A DNA stretch of 48,109 nucleotides from Erysipelotrichaceae bacterium (GTDB taxonomy: Bacteria; Bacillota_I; Bacilli_A; Erysipelotrichales; Erysipelotrichaceae): NCBI GenBank assembly GCA_031272515.1, contig JAISTR010000015.1, positions 1 to 48,109 on the forward strand, in the 5' to 3' direction. The position numbers were made by a program, and so were the translations under genes. Below the pieces are notes generated by a model, which searched no databases, was not told the origin of the DNA, and saw only the letters and a program-made list of their open reading frames with translations. Shown piece by piece: positions 1 to 9,418 of this stretch (position 1 is the first letter of the stretch; each line of letters starts with the position of its first letter).

Positions 1-1137
1 GTGTTCCACCAAATTCAGTCCCGCCTGTTTGTAGTTCATCTCTTCCACCCACACCCGCAGTTCGGAAATGGTCGAACCGGTGAAGGTCTTGAAGTCCACC
101 CTGCCCAGGGAAACCTGCAGTTCCACAATGGTCTTGGCATCCACGATTGAACCGCTGCCTGCGGATTGCTTCACCACCGTATGCGGCAGTGCCGTGTTGT
201 GGTAGACCTCCTGAACCTGACAATTGACACCATTGGCACTGCACCAGGCTTGGGCCTGGGTATCGGATTTGCCCACCAGGTTGGTCATGGTCGCAGCCTT
301 GCCCTTGGAGACGACGACGGTAATTTCCGTCCCCGCATCCACCGTACCGCTTTTGATGCTTTGCGAGATAATCAGGCCTTCCTGGACGGTATCGCTATAG
401 GACTCGCTCGAGCTGTACTTGAGTCCTTTGCCGGATGCCCAGGTTTCAAATTCCATCAGGGTCTTGCCTTCGTAGTTGACCACCTCGACCTGTCCTACCG
501 GCTGCGGTCCGCGGGAGATATTGATGGTTAAACTGGTGCCTCTGGTGAAATCGCCTTCCGGCACATTGCGCAGGTCATAGGAGATGACATTGCCCTCCTC
601 CACAGTGCTGGAGTAGACCTGCTTAATCGAAACATTCAACAGCTTGTTGGAGTCCCGCCAGGCAGTAATTTCACTGTAGTTCATATTCGCCAGATCGGGA
701 AAGGTAATCTTCTCATCCGGGTCCGGACCCAGAGAGACGACAATGGTGATTTTTTTCGTGCCTTTGCGAAAGGCAGTATTGGGTGCCAGGGACTGTTCAA
801 TGACGACATCCTTGGCGGTATTGAAATCATAGCGCTCACTGATGATGATATCAGTGGAGGCAATGGAGTTCTGCCTTACCCAGATCTGTACTTCGCTGAC
901 ATTCTTGCCTACGAAGTCGCCCATCTTCACATTGGGGGCAAAAAACAGAAACCAGGAGGCAACCGCGACAATGACGGCGGCACCACCGAGAATGGCCAGT
1001 AAAGTCTTGTCCAGTTTGAAGGGACGTTTCTCAATGCGCGTCACTTCCTCCTGGGCAAAACTCTCCGGCTTGGTATCGGAAACCAGCGAGGACAGAAAGT
1101 CTTTCTTGTCCGGATTTTCGTTTGGTTTGTTGCTCAT
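1..1137 (-). CDS. PASTA-domain membrane protein without kinase domain (C-terminus cut by window edge)
   Basis: An open frame reads from ATG at 1137 to the window edge without a stop (379 codons, partial). Residues 1-43 are a charged cytoplasmic tail and residues 44-67 a hydrophobic membrane segment. Then follow four PASTA-like repeats at about 69-137, 144-209, 213-279 and 282-346, and the start of a fifth. Each has the family pattern of a 'V/L-G-K-x3-EA-xx-W' helix, a central 'V-xx-Q-S' turn and an alternating-valine end before a G-P or G-K linker. PASTA domains bind muropeptides or beta-lactams, usually on Ser/Thr kinases or penicillin-binding proteins. This protein has no kinase lobe, so it would be a wall-binding sensor or scaffold. 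The start is supported by AAGGAGT just upstream and a good promoter at 1181-1209. Confidence 0.85.
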   Translation of the reverse strand, partial: MSNKPNENPDKKDFLSSLVSDTKPESFAQEEVTRIEKRPFKLDKTLLAILGGAAVIVAVASWFLFFAPNVKMGDFVGKNVSEVQIWVRQNSIASTDIIISERYDFNTAKDVVIEQSLAPNTAFRKGTKKITIVVSLGPDPDEKITFPDLANMNYSEITAWRDSNKLLNVSIKQVYSSTVEEGNVISYDLRNVPEGDFTRGTSLTINISRGPQPVGQVEVVNYEGKTLMEFETWASGKGLKYSSSESYSDTVQEGLIISQSIKSGTVDAGTEITVVVSKGKAATMTNLVGKSDTQAQAWCSANGVNCQVQEVYHNTALPHTVVKQSAGSGSIVDAKTIVELQVSLGRVDFKTFTGSTISELRVWVEEMNYKQAGLNLVEH

Positions 1138-1149
1138 AGTACTCCTTTC

Positions 1150-1173
1150 GAAGTAATCCATCTGTATTACTTC
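1150..1173 (-). promoter_or_regulatory. 5'-UTR hairpin of the PASTA gene
   Basis: GAAGTAAT and ATTACTTC form a perfect 8-bp inverted repeat with an 8-nt loop. It lies between the predicted transcript start (about 1174) and the ribosome-binding site. It would form at the extreme 5' end of the mRNA, where it could stabilise the transcript or act as a protein-binding site. Function is inferred. Confidence 0.45.
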
Positions 1174-1180
1174 AACTAAT

Positions 1181-1209
1181 ACAATAAACGAAGTCGCGCC
1201 ATCCGTCAA
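1181..1209 (-). promoter_or_regulatory. Sigma-A type promoter for the PASTA gene
   Basis: On the minus strand TTGACG (1209-1204) and TATTGT (1186-1181) are separated by exactly 17 nt. The start codon lies about 45 nt downstream of the -10 box. Confidence 0.65.
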
Positions 1210-1443
1210 GCGGGATGTTCACAAGGGCGAATTTCACCAACATTGTAACACTCCAAAATTTTAAAATTCATAATTGTTTTCAAGATTTTCCTTAATATTT
1301 TTGAGCCAGGAAGAGAATTTTAAGGTAATTATGTGAATTTATACTTTTTTCCAAGATTTACACCAATTTAAAACCGGGCTTCCCTTTTTCCTGCGGTTGG
1401 CTGTCCTGTGTTTTCGCAGTCTGTATCACTCACAGCTGCGCAA
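1210..1443. other. AT-rich intergenic stretch
   Basis: This is part of the 350-nt gap between the PASTA gene and the unknown gene at 1488. Apart from the promoter and hairpin at its left end and the terminator at its right end I see only AT-rich sequence, with no supportable gene, repeat or RNA. Confidence 0.5.
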
Positions 1444-1470
1444 ACAAAAAGGAGCGCAATTTGCGCTCCC
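1444..1470 (-). terminator. Intrinsic terminator of the unknown gene at 1488-2138
   Basis: GGAGCGCAA and TTGCGCTCC form a continuous palindrome (1451-1469). On the minus strand it is followed by TTTTTGTTTG. It lies 18 nt past the stop codon. Confidence 0.8.
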
Positions 1471-1487
1471 TGCTCTTTCTGATTTCC

Positions 1488-2138
1488 CTATTTCTTCCCC
1501 TTCAATCCCCGCAGGTACAGCTTCAATTCCTTGAAGGCACTGCGCGGATCAATCTCATCAATCGTCTCCAACAAAGCATAGCCTTCCTCGACACTGATGG
1601 AATCCTTCTTGTCTGCCAAAAGCGCTGCCCGGCTGCGCAGGATGTGGACGATGATCTCATCTTCGTTTGCATTCTCACTCACCATTTCAGAGACGACCTT
1701 GCTGCGGGCCGCAAACTTGATGAAGTCGCGGTTGAGCAGCGTGTAATTCAGCTTGCCGCTCACATCACTGTAGCGCTCCAGGATCGCATTATACTCATCG
1801 CTGCCAACCATATCAGCCGCCTTGGCGCTTTCCACCACATCGATTTCCTCTTCTTTGGGTGTTTCAAATACGGAGACCTTGATTTTACCGCGGGCAGAAA
1901 ACGGCAGGCCTGTCAATAGAGTCAAGGCTTCATTGACAGCTTCATCCGGAAACAGCGAATCCTCCAAAGGCTTGTAGGCGATGGCATCGCCTGTACGGCG
2001 GTCAATCGTAAAGACACCGACCGCGTCCTGGTCCAAACGCAGGATGCGTAAGCCGGATCCGCCGGCTGAAAGCTTTTGCTTGTAGGCAATGGCGGGAATG
2101 GAAGTCAGTTCCACCGCCGCAGTTCTGATGATGTTCAT
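1488..2138 (-). CDS. Conserved-looking protein of unknown function (216 aa)
   Basis: I do not recognise the family. The protein is soluble-looking, without signal peptide or membrane helix. Residues 1-75 are beta-rich (positions with 'IPAIAYKQKLS' and 'AVGVFTIDRRTGDAIAY'), followed by a charged helical part with many Glu, Asp and Lys residues and a basic C-terminal tail 'YLRGLKGKK'. The start at 2138 was chosen because AAGGAGG lies 12 nt upstream of this ATG. An upstream in-frame start 30 nt earlier has no such site. The gene stands alone with its own terminator. It has no neighbour that suggests a role. Confidence 0.7.
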   Translation of the reverse strand: MNIIRTAAVELTSIPAIAYKQKLSAGGSGLRILRLDQDAVGVFTIDRRTGDAIAYKPLEDSLFPDEAVNEALTLLTGLPFSARGKIKVSVFETPKEEEIDVVESAKAADMVGSDEYNAILERYSDVSGKLNYTLLNRDFIKFAARSKVVSEMVSENANEDEIIVHILRSRAALLADKKDSISVEEGYALLETIDEIDPRSAFKELKLYLRGLKGKK

Positions 2139-2319
2139 GAAAAAAGTTTTCCTCCTTACAACATTCATTAATGATACTTAGTGCTGTTTTATTATAACAA
2201 TAATGGGGTAAAATTCAAAGGCCACCGGCCACTTCACACAATGCAGACCCGGTCACAAAAACCGGCATACACCTAAATCTGATGTACACTGTATCTATCA
2301 AACACAAGGGGGAATTGCT

Positions 2320-2715
2320 ATGATCCATGGCTACCATCACGTCGGTTTATATGTAAAGAATATCAAAGACAGCCTGGCTTTTTATGTCGACGGGCTTAAA
2401 GGAAAGGTGGTTTCCAGCTTCCCTATGGGACAAAGCGACCAGAGCATCTACCTGGTCGATTTGGGCGAGAACGCCGTGGTGGAACTGATTCCCCGGGGCA
2501 CTGACAAAGAGCAGGCCAATCCCCGCTTCGCCCACATCGCCCTGGCCAGTGACGAAGTCGATAAAGACTACGAGCTGGCGCTGAAAGCCGGGGCCCGCAG
2601 TCAAAGTGCCCCCAGAGAGATGAACCTGGGGGATATGCAGGTTGTCAGCGCCTTTGTACAGGGACCTGATCATGAAGTGATTGAATTTTTTCAAGTGAAA
2701 GGACAAACCCAATGA
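2320..2715 (+). CDS. VOC-superfamily (glyoxalase/bleomycin-resistance fold) protein
   Basis: The 131-aa product has the vicinal-oxygen-chelate fold pattern of two beta-alpha-beta-beta-beta halves. The N-terminal 'HHVGLYV' (His7 as likely metal ligand), 'AVVELIPRG', the second-half 'RFAHIALAS' and the C-terminal 'DHEVIEFFQ' match the positions of the four metal-binding residues of the family. Substrates vary across the family (methylglyoxal-glutathione hemithioacetal, extradiol rings, isomerase substrates), so none is assigned. AAGGGGG precedes the ATG. The stop overlaps the start of the aldo-keto reductase by 4 nt, so the two are translationally coupled and probably act on related carbonyl compounds. 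Confidence 0.85.
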   Translation: MIHGYHHVGLYVKNIKDSLAFYVDGLKGKVVSSFPMGQSDQSIYLVDLGENAVVELIPRGTDKEQANPRFAHIALASDEVDKDYELALKAGARSQSAPREMNLGDMQVVSAFVQGPDHEVIEFFQVKGQTQ

Positions 2716-3632
2716 AAACCATCCAACTGGGAACTTCCGGACTAAAAGTCCCAACCATTGCCATCGGCTGCATGCGCCTGAATGGCTTAAGTGAAAGCGA
2801 AGCTGAAGTTTTTCTTCGCACCGCGATTGATCTGGGTGCCAACTTCTTTGATCATGCGGATATCTATGGCAAAGGCGAATGCGAGAAACTCTTTGCCAAA
2901 GCGATTGGGATGAATTCTGCTGTGCGTGAAAAAATCATCCTGCAAAGCAAGTGCGGTATCCGCTCCGGGATCGGCTATGACTTTTCAAAAGAATATATTC
3001 TGGAAAGCGTGGATGGCATCCTTGACCGCCTGAATACCGATTATCTGGATGTGCTGCTTCTGCACCGGCCGGATGCCCTGATGGAACCACAAGAGGTCGC
3101 TGAGGCTTTTGCAGCACTGCATCAATCCGGCAAGGTCCGCCACTTCGGCGTCTCCAACCATAGTCCGCTGCAGATTCAGCTGTTACAAAAGGCCGTCAAG
3201 CAGCCGCTAATTGTCAATCAGCTGCAGTTAAGCATCGCCCACGCCTCCATGATTACCCAGGGCCTGCATGTCAATGTCGATGATGAAGGCGCGCTGAGTC
3301 GCGATGGCGGGGTGCTGGACTTCTGCCGTCTAAATGACATCACCATCCAGCCCTGGTCCCCCTTCCAATACGGTTTCTTTCAAGGGACCTTTCTGGGAAG
3401 TGACAAGTATCCAAAGCTCAATGAAGTCCTCGATACCATCGCCGCCAAATACCAGAGCACCAATACCGCCATTGCCCTGGCCTGGCTCTTGCGCCATCCG
3501 GCGAAATTCCAGCCGGTCATTGGCACCACAAACCGCCAGCGCTTAAAGGAATGCGTCAGTGCCGCTGACCTTTATCTGACCCGCGAGGAGTGGTACCGGA
3601 TTTACAAGGCCGCCGGCAATACCCTTCCCTGA
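2712..3632 (+). CDS. Aldo/keto reductase, YdhF-like
   Basis: This 306-aa protein has the length and motifs of an NAD(P)H-dependent (alpha/beta)8-barrel aldo-keto reductase. The catalytic tetrad can be placed at Asp47 and Tyr52 ('DHADIYG'), Lys80 ('LQSKCG') and His118 ('LLLHRPD'). The cofactor-binding end is the 'VIGTTNRQRL' segment near residue 275. The sequence most resembles the E. coli YdhF group, whose physiological substrate is not settled. It starts inside the stop codon of the VOC gene, so coexpression is nearly certain. A bidirectional terminator follows within 5 nt of the stop. Confidence 0.9.
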   Translation: MKTIQLGTSGLKVPTIAIGCMRLNGLSESEAEVFLRTAIDLGANFFDHADIYGKGECEKLFAKAIGMNSAVREKIILQSKCGIRSGIGYDFSKEYILESVDGILDRLNTDYLDVLLLHRPDALMEPQEVAEAFAALHQSGKVRHFGVSNHSPLQIQLLQKAVKQPLIVNQLQLSIAHASMITQGLHVNVDDEGALSRDGGVLDFCRLNDITIQPWSPFQYGFFQGTFLGSDKYPKLNEVLDTIAAKYQSTNTAIALAWLLRHPAKFQPVIGTTNRQRLKECVSAADLYLTREEWYRIYKAAGNTLP

Positions 3633-3635
3633 AAC

Positions 3636-3662
3636 AAAAAGCCCGGAAACACCGGGCTTTTT
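3636..3662. terminator. Bidirectional intrinsic terminator
   Basis: AAAAAGCCCGG, a 5-nt loop and CCGGGCTTTTT form a stem with A and T tracts on either side. It therefore terminates both the reductase (plus) and the convergent operon ending at 3676 (minus). Confidence 0.9.
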
Positions 3663-3675
3663 ATTTGTCTTTGCC

Positions 3676-4554
3676 TCATTCACTCATATCCAGATAATAG
3701 CTGATGGCATGCACCTCAAAGCGGTAGATCTTATCTGCTTCAAGTACAATCCAGCTTTCGCCCTGGTCCATCAAGCTGATGGTACAATCCGGTACGCCAA
3801 ACTCATCCTCTTGTCCAAACCAGAGTTTATGACCCATTACCGCATACAGGGAGTAGGTTTCCTCTGGCAAGTGAATCACCACTTTATCGCCTTTGCCTAT
3901 ATAGGCTTTCACGATCACCTGGCCGCTTTGATCACGAATCGTCAGCACCAGGTATTCATCCTGATGAAGACCGGTATCACTGCTGTCGGCCAGAGTGATT
4001 TCCACTTCCCGCTCTAAAGCCAGAAACTCCTCCTGTGCAATCCTGTTTGCCTCTGGCAGATACACCACTGTGCCAGAAGGAAAAGGCTTGAGGCAGTAGC
4101 TAAGCCAAATCTCTGCGTCCTGGTAATCCCCCAAATCCCGCAAGAGCAGATAGGCTTTGTAGGTTTCCTTGTCCTTTATCATATTTAAGGCCAAGCGGTA
4201 GTCACACTCATTTACCAATTGCCTGGCATCCTTAAAGTAATGCGAAGCCAAATCCATAAACAGCACCTTGGCTTTTTCAATCTCCCCGCCATTTAAACTT
4301 GCCCAGGCTTGCTGGTACTGCAAGCTGTAGATTGCCTGCTGGGACTGGTTTTTGGCATCGCGGTAAAAGCTGATGGAGGAATAGATGATGGCCGCACTTT
4401 CATAGTCTTTCGCAGCCATCGCCTTTTGTCCCTGGCGGTAGCGGTATTCCTGATAGCCCAGAATCACCACAAGACAAAAGGCGGTCAGAAACAACAAAAA
4501 CAGCGTCGTCAGCCAGAAGGCTTTGTGTCTGTTAAAGAAAAAGTGTCTGTTCAT
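3676..4554 (-). CDS. Membrane-anchored TPR-like protein of unknown function
   Basis: The 292-aa product has a short basic N-terminus, one membrane helix (about residues 13-35) and then an extracytoplasmic part. Residues 45-150 are helical with TPR-like pairs ('AMAAKDYESAAIIYSSI', 'ISFYRDAKNQSQQA', 'LLLRDLGDYQDAEIW'). The 'Y-x-DA-x3' turns resemble those of Sel1/TPR repeats in surface proteins of this phylum. Residues 160-292 look beta-rich with no recognised domain. It is the last gene of the minus-strand operon, 46 nt after uvrB, with AAGGAGAGCTT before ATG. Its substrate or partner is unknown. Confidence 0.75.
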   Translation of the reverse strand: MNRHFFFNRHKAFWLTTLFLLFLTAFCLVVILGYQEYRYRQGQKAMAAKDYESAAIIYSSISFYRDAKNQSQQAIYSLQYQQAWASLNGGEIEKAKVLFMDLASHYFKDARQLVNECDYRLALNMIKDKETYKAYLLLRDLGDYQDAEIWLSYCLKPFPSGTVVYLPEANRIAQEEFLALEREVEITLADSSDTGLHQDEYLVLTIRDQSGQVIVKAYIGKGDKVVIHLPEETYSLYAVMGHKLWFGQEDEFGVPDCTISLMDQGESWIVLEADKIYRFEVHAISYYLDMSE

Positions 4555-4600
4555 AAGCTCTCCTTAAAAAACTTCCAAACAAAAACACTTCTTGAAAAAT

Positions 4601-6577
4601 TCAGTCTTTGGTTTCCAGTTCGGCGATGATATCGCGCAGTTCGGCAGCCCGCTCAAAATCCAAAACCCGGGCAGCCTCCTTCATTTCCTTGCGCAGGTTT
4701 TCAATCAGTACCAATGTCTCCTTCTTGGAGCCTTTGGAGCGTTTGGTCAACAGCTTGGCAGCCATCTCCTTGGTCTCCTTGCCATGGATGGTATCACGGA
4801 TCTCCTTGACGATGGTCTTGGGGGTAATCCCGTGCTCTTTGTTATAAGCCTCCTGTATGGAGCGGCGGCGGTTGGTTTCCTCAATGGCCTTGCTCATCGA
4901 CTGGGTCATGGTGTCCCCGTACAGGATCACTTCGCCATTGGCGTTGCGGGCCGCCCTGCCGATGGTCTGAATCAGCGAGCGCTCCGAGCGCAGAAAGCCT
5001 TCCTTGTCGGCATCCAAAATCGCCACTAGTGACACCTCTGGCAAGTCCAATCCCTCCCGCAGCAGGTTGATGCCAACCAGGACGTCATATTTGCCTTTGC
5101 GCAGATCGCGCAAAATCTCGATGCGCTCCAGGGTCTGGGTTTCATGGTGCAGGTAGACAACCTTCAAATCCAGGCCTTTGAGATAGGCTGTCAAATCCTC
5201 CGCCATCCGCACCGTCAGCGTCGTTATCAAAACCCGCTCATTTCTTTCCATCCGGACCCTGATCTGTTCAATCAAATCATCAATCTGACCCTTGGTGGGC
5301 TTGACACTCACCTTCGGATCCAAGAGTCCGGTCGGCCGGATCAATTGCTGGGCTACATCTTCAGACGGTACCAGCTTGAGCTCATAGTCGCCTGGCGTCG
5401 CTGACATAAAGACCACCTGGTTGACGACCCCCTCCCACTCATCAAAGCGCATCGGCCGGTTGTCCAGGGCACTGGGCAGCCTGAATCCATACTGCACCAG
5501 CACCTCCTTGCGCGAGCGGTCGCCATTGTACATGCCGCGAATCTGCGGCACGCTCACATGCGATTCGTCGATGACCAAAAGGAAGTCCTCGGGGAAGTAG
5601 TCGTAGAGGTTGAAGGGCCTTTGGCCGGGCTGACGTCCGTCCATGTACAGGGAATAGTTTTCAATCCCCGTGCAATAGCCGAATTCCCGCAGCGCTTCCA
5701 GGTCATAGGTGGTGCGCTGCTTCAAGCGCTCCTCCTCCAACAGCTTGCCGTTTTCATGAAACCAGGCCAGCCGTTCTTTCAGCTCTTCTTCAATCCCGTC
5801 ACAGGCAGTCAGGATCTTGTCCTTTTCCCGTACATACTCATTGGCAGGAAAGATATTATAGACCGCAAAAGCCTGCAGGAATTCCCCGGTCAGGGGATTG
5901 ATCTCGCAGATGCGCTCAATTTCATCATCAAACAGCTCAATCCGCACCACCACATCATCCCGATAGCCCAGAACCAGTTCAATGACATCCCCGCGCACCC
6001 GGAAGGTGCCGCGGTCCTGGCTCAAATCGTTGCGCCGGTACTGGCGCTCCACCAGCTTCTTTAAAAGCTGGTTGCGGATGACCTTGTCCCCGACCTTGAT
6101 GGTAAAGGACATGTCGCGGTAGAGTTCGGGGTCGCTGGAGGCGTAGATCGACGCCACCGAAGCGACCACGATGGTATCACGCCGGCCCAAAACCGCATTC
6201 AGGGCAGCCAGCCTTAACATGTCCAGCTCCTGGTTGATCATGGCGGTCTTTTCGATATAGGTGTCGCTTTTGGGCAGGTAGGCTTCGGGCTGATAGTAGT
6301 CGAAGTTGGAGACAAAGTACTCCACCCGGTTATAGGGAAACAGTTCCTTGAACTCAGAGTAAAGCTGTCCGGCCAGGGTCTTGTTGTGCACAAAGACCAA
6401 AGTTGGACGGTTGACTTGCTCGATGACATTGCCGATGGTATAGGTCTTTCCGGTCCCGGTTGCCCCCAACAGGATTTGGAATTTCTTGTTTGCGTTAAGT
6501 CCCGCTACCAGCTGGCGGATGGCCTGCGGCTGATCCCCGGTCGGCTGATAGGGTGAGACCAGCTGGAATTGATTCAT
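4601..6577 (-). CDS. uvrB: Excinuclease ABC subunit B
   Basis: UvrB is the damage-verifying helicase of nucleotide excision repair. It is loaded by UvrA and recruits UvrC for incision. Visible features are Walker A 'GATGTGKT' at residues 38-45, the beta-hairpin region '[18 protein letters not shown]' near 93-110, 'IDESHVS' and 'FMSATPG' helicase motifs, the '[19 protein letters not shown]' motif V and 'QTIGRAARN' motif VI, and a C-terminal UVR domain ending in '[15 protein letters not shown]'. Length (658 aa) is normal. The start overlaps the stop of the S41 peptidase gene (ATGA). There is no uvrA beside it in the window; uvrA is often the neighbour in Bacillota. Confidence 0.98.
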   Translation of the reverse strand: MNQFQLVSPYQPTGDQPQAIRQLVAGLNANKKFQILLGATGTGKTYTIGNVIEQVNRPTLVFVHNKTLAGQLYSEFKELFPYNRVEYFVSNFDYYQPEAYLPKSDTYIEKTAMINQELDMLRLAALNAVLGRRDTIVVASVASIYASSDPELYRDMSFTIKVGDKVIRNQLLKKLVERQYRRNDLSQDRGTFRVRGDVIELVLGYRDDVVVRIELFDDEIERICEINPLTGEFLQAFAVYNIFPANEYVREKDKILTACDGIEEELKERLAWFHENGKLLEEERLKQRTTYDLEALREFGYCTGIENYSLYMDGRQPGQRPFNLYDYFPEDFLLVIDESHVSVPQIRGMYNGDRSRKEVLVQYGFRLPSALDNRPMRFDEWEGVVNQVVFMSATPGDYELKLVPSEDVAQQLIRPTGLLDPKVSVKPTKGQIDDLIEQIRVRMERNERVLITTLTVRMAEDLTAYLKGLDLKVVYLHHETQTLERIEILRDLRKGKYDVLVGINLLREGLDLPEVSLVAILDADKEGFLRSERSLIQTIGRAARNANGEVILYGDTMTQSMSKAIEETNRRRSIQEAYNKEHGITPKTIVKEIRDTIHGKETKEMAAKLLTKRSKGSKKETLVLIENLRKEMKEAARVLDFERAAELRDIIAELETKD

Positions 6578-8115
6578 TTTGCCAGCTCGATGGCTTTGTC
6601 AAGCTGGGTATCATAGAGGTCGCGCTTCAAGCTCCAGTTGGCCAGGGTTTTGGTATAGACCGCACTGAGGACGTCCTTGGTTAAAACCCCGGTGCTCTCC
6701 ATGCCCAAATCGCTTTGAAACTGCTTGAGCGAGGTCAGGGTGCTTTGGTCAAAGTAGCCGTCCGAGCGGCTGACCGGATAGCCCAGGAAGTCCAGGCTGA
6801 GTTGTAATAAACGGATCGGTTCGCCAACGCTGTCATAGCTGTAGGTTTCTTCTTCCGCCATCTCTGGCCAGGCTTCATAGAACACGGCATGCAGCTTTAC
6901 CTCCACATCCGGGGCAATGCCTTCGCCATGGATCTTCTTGCCCTCTGGCGTAAGCCATTGGGCGACGGTATATTTGAGGGCCGAACCGTCCGCAAAGCTG
7001 CGGGTCTCCTGCACGGTGCCTTTGCCATAGGTGTTGGTGCCAACCAGGGTGGCATCGATGAGTTCACTCAAAGCCGCGGCGAGCACTTCCGCCGCGCTGG
7101 CGGTATTTTCATTGGTTAAAACAATAATCTTGTCAAAGGAATACTGGGTTGCCCCGGTGGTGCGGGTCTGGTCGACACTGCCGTCGATATACTCCTGCTG
7201 CAATACCACCGAACCCTTGGGTAAAAAGAACCCGGCGATGTTTTGCACGGAGATCAGATAGCCGCCGCCATTGTCACGCAGATCGATAATCAGGGAAGTC
7301 ACCCCCTGGGCTTTCAAATCCTCCAGGGCACTGTTGACTTCGGTTCCGGTCTCCATCCCGAAGGTGGTGATTTCCAAATAACCGATGTTGCCGTCCAGCA
7401 CTTCCCAATAGGCTCCGGTATTCACCGGTGCCCGCACGATATCCAAAGTCAGGTGGTCATCCTGACGCAAAAACTCAATTACAACCGTGGAACCCTGTTC
7501 CCCCCGGACCATGGACACAATCTCATCCGAGGTCTTCTCGCCCACATCAACGCCATCCACCGTTAAAATAATATCCCCGACCTGCACCCCTGCCGCTTCC
7601 GCGGGGGAGTTGCGGAAGACCTTTTGGATCAGGGGATAGCCTTCCATCATGACATACTGCACGCCGATGCCGACAAAATTGCCGTCAATGGAGGTGGTGA
7701 ACTGCTCCGACTCGGTTGGCGTCATGTAGACCGTATGCGGGTCCACATCGCTGTTGACCATGCCGGCTATCGCCTTATCAATCAGCTCCTGATTGAGGTT
7801 CTCCACATCCTTGCCCCAGTACCACTGGGTTACCAGGATGTTGTAGATGGACTCCAGCCGGGCAAACTTGTCGCTGGTACTGATGGTGGTCTGACCATTA
7901 TTGTCGATGACCTGCGGCTGGCTGGGTTTGATTGCCCAGCCGGTGACGATGCCCGCCGCAAAGGTACAGAGAACCAGGATTAAAATCAGCGCTGTGCGCC
8001 AGGCATTCTTGCGCTGCTGTGCCTTCCTGGTCGCAATTTCATCCGGCCATTCGTGCTTGGTCAATTGAATCTGCACCGTCTTGGGTGCTTCGTCATTGTT
8101 GTTGTTTTGTGTCAT
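6574..8115 (-). CDS. S41 C-terminal processing peptidase with PDZ and peptidoglycan-binding domains
   Basis: The 513-aa protein has a cytoplasmic tail of about 38 residues, one membrane helix (about 39-60), an external PDZ domain (about 140-220, '[20 protein letters not shown]'), and an S41 protease core. Catalytic Ser340 ('[10 protein letters not shown]') and Lys365 ('TYGKGTVQ') are present, as is the '[10 protein letters not shown]' strand. Residues about 430-490 match a PG_binding_1 domain ('[17 protein letters not shown]' followed by 'LKQFQSDLG'). This is the architecture of Bacillus CtpA/CtpB-type proteases, which cleave membrane or secreted regulators and wall hydrolases. It lies between an AI-2E permease (23-nt gap) and uvrB (4-nt overlap). 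Confidence 0.95.
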   Translation of the reverse strand: MTQNNNNDEAPKTVQIQLTKHEWPDEIATRKAQQRKNAWRTALILILVLCTFAAGIVTGWAIKPSQPQVIDNNGQTTISTSDKFARLESIYNILVTQWYWGKDVENLNQELIDKAIAGMVNSDVDPHTVYMTPTESEQFTTSIDGNFVGIGVQYVMMEGYPLIQKVFRNSPAEAAGVQVGDIILTVDGVDVGEKTSDEIVSMVRGEQGSTVVIEFLRQDDHLTLDIVRAPVNTGAYWEVLDGNIGYLEITTFGMETGTEVNSALEDLKAQGVTSLIIDLRDNGGGYLISVQNIAGFFLPKGSVVLQQEYIDGSVDQTRTTGATQYSFDKIIVLTNENTASAAEVLAAALSELIDATLVGTNTYGKGTVQETRSFADGSALKYTVAQWLTPEGKKIHGEGIAPDVEVKLHAVFYEAWPEMAEEETYSYDSVGEPIRLLQLSLDFLGYPVSRSDGYFDQSTLTSLKQFQSDLGMESTGVLTKDVLSAVYTKTLANWSLKRDLYDTQLDKAIELAK

Positions 8116-8138
8116 ATCTTTCGCCCTCTTGTTTCTAT

Positions 8139-9248
8139 CTATTGTTGAACCATGGTCTTCTCGGATTCGAAGCTGATTTGTTTTTTACTGAGTGGTTTGT
8201 ACAGTTTGATGATGCCCTCTTCCTGCAAGCGGATTAAAATCACCAGGCAAATCGGAACCCCGAACAGCCCGGCAATCCCAAAGCTCATGGAACCCGCATA
8301 CATCGCCACCAGCGTAACCAGCGGATACAGCCCGATCTGGTCGCCCACGACCTTGGGTTCCAGGAAATTGCGGATCACCGTAATGATACCATAGACAATC
8401 ACCAGACCGACCCCCAGGACAAAGTGGCCCATAAACAGTTCAATCAAGGCCCAAGGCAGGACCACAAAGCCGGTGCCAAATACCGGCAGGATGTCCACCA
8501 TCGCAATTAACAGCGCCGTCCAGATGAAGTTGTCCACACGCAGGATTCCCAAGCCGATGCAAAGTTCCAGGAAGGTCACGGACATGATGATGAAGTAGGC
8601 CTTGAGGTAGGAGCCCAGGGTGGAAAACAGGATGCGCTTGCAGCGCTGGACGATATCCCGGACGGCCGGCGACATTTGATGATAGATGAAGCGGGTGATC
8701 AGGGAATAGTCGAGCGCAAAGAAGAAGGAGGAGATGATGGTAAAGATAAAGCTCACCAGCATGAAGGGCACGCTGGAAGCCATGTTGGTCAAGAAACTGA
8801 CTGAGGTGCTCGAGAGGTTGTTTACCAGTGAGGTCAAAGTCTGGGAGAGCTGGTTGTCGCCTTCCAGATGGATGTCCCAATTGGCCAAGAGCTGGCGCAG
8901 GTTGTCTGCCAGAAAGTCGATGACCGGCAAAACATTGGTACTAAAGAATGTCGGCAGGCTGGAAAAAAGGGCCTGCAGGATATCCACCATCCGCAAAGTC
9001 AATAAGGTAATCGCCAAGCCGACCGTGCCATAAAACAGCACCACCACCAGGATTGCGGAATAGCGGTGCTTGAGCTTGAACTTGTTGGTAATAAAGCGAA
9101 CTGCCGGACGCAGGGCCATGGCAATCAGAAAGCCTACGATAAAAGGCATCAACACCGGTATCACATAGCGGATGACGCCAAATACCAGCAGGGCGATTAC
9201 TGCGACAAAGGCTACATTAATCAGAAATCGTTTCTTGAAATCCAACAT
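8139..9248 (-). CDS. AI-2E family transporter (putative permease)
   Basis: The 369-aa polytopic protein has the AI-2E/YtvI family layout: two N-terminal membrane helix pairs, a soluble insert near residues 100-150, and C-terminal helices. The family signatures 'FGTGFVVLPWAL' and 'NFLEPKVVGDQIGLYPLVTL' are clear. Members act as sodium/proton antiporters or putative exporters, so an autoinducer role should not be assumed. The ATG at 9248 was chosen because AAGGAG lies 7 nt upstream; an in-frame GTG 6 nt earlier touches the ribosome-binding site. It is the first gene of a four-gene operon. Confidence 0.92.
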   Translation of the reverse strand: MLDFKKRFLINVAFVAVIALLVFGVIRYVIPVLMPFIVGFLIAMALRPAVRFITNKFKLKHRYSAILVVVLFYGTVGLAITLLTLRMVDILQALFSSLPTFFSTNVLPVIDFLADNLRQLLANWDIHLEGDNQLSQTLTSLVNNLSSTSVSFLTNMASSVPFMLVSFIFTIISSFFFALDYSLITRFIYHQMSPAVRDIVQRCKRILFSTLGSYLKAYFIIMSVTFLELCIGLGILRVDNFIWTALLIAMVDILPVFGTGFVVLPWALIELFMGHFVLGVGLVIVYGIITVIRNFLEPKVVGDQIGLYPLVTLVAMYAGSMSFGIAGLFGVPICLVILIRLQEEGIIKLYKPLSKKQISFESEKTMVQQ

Positions 9249-9278
9249 CAGCACACTCCTTCACGTATTCACTCAACC

Positions 9279-9284
9279 ATTATA
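9279..9284 (-). promoter_or_regulatory. -10 box for the AI-2E/S41/uvrB operon
   Basis: A perfect TATAAT on the minus strand (within CGTATTATAATGG) lies about 31 nt before the AI-2E start codon. No good -35 box is visible at 16-18 nt, so the promoter may be weak or use an activator. Confidence 0.5.
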
Positions 9285-9372
9285 ATACGAATTGTGGGAT
9301 GGATGCACCACCAGGACCTTGATTTAAACCGGAAAAAGACCAAATTGCGTCGCTTTTCAGGTATTTATCACA

Positions 9373-9401
9373 TTGAAGTCCCGGTTTTTTTCGTGTATGA
9401 T
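9373..9401 (+). promoter_or_regulatory. Sigma-A type promoter for the lipoprotein gene
   Basis: TTGAAG (9373-9378) and TATGAT (9396-9401) are separated by 17 nt. GGGAGGAATCT precedes the start codon 17 nt after the -10 box, so the 5' UTR is very short. Confidence 0.6.
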
Positions 9402-9418
9402 GATTCCGGGAGGAATCT

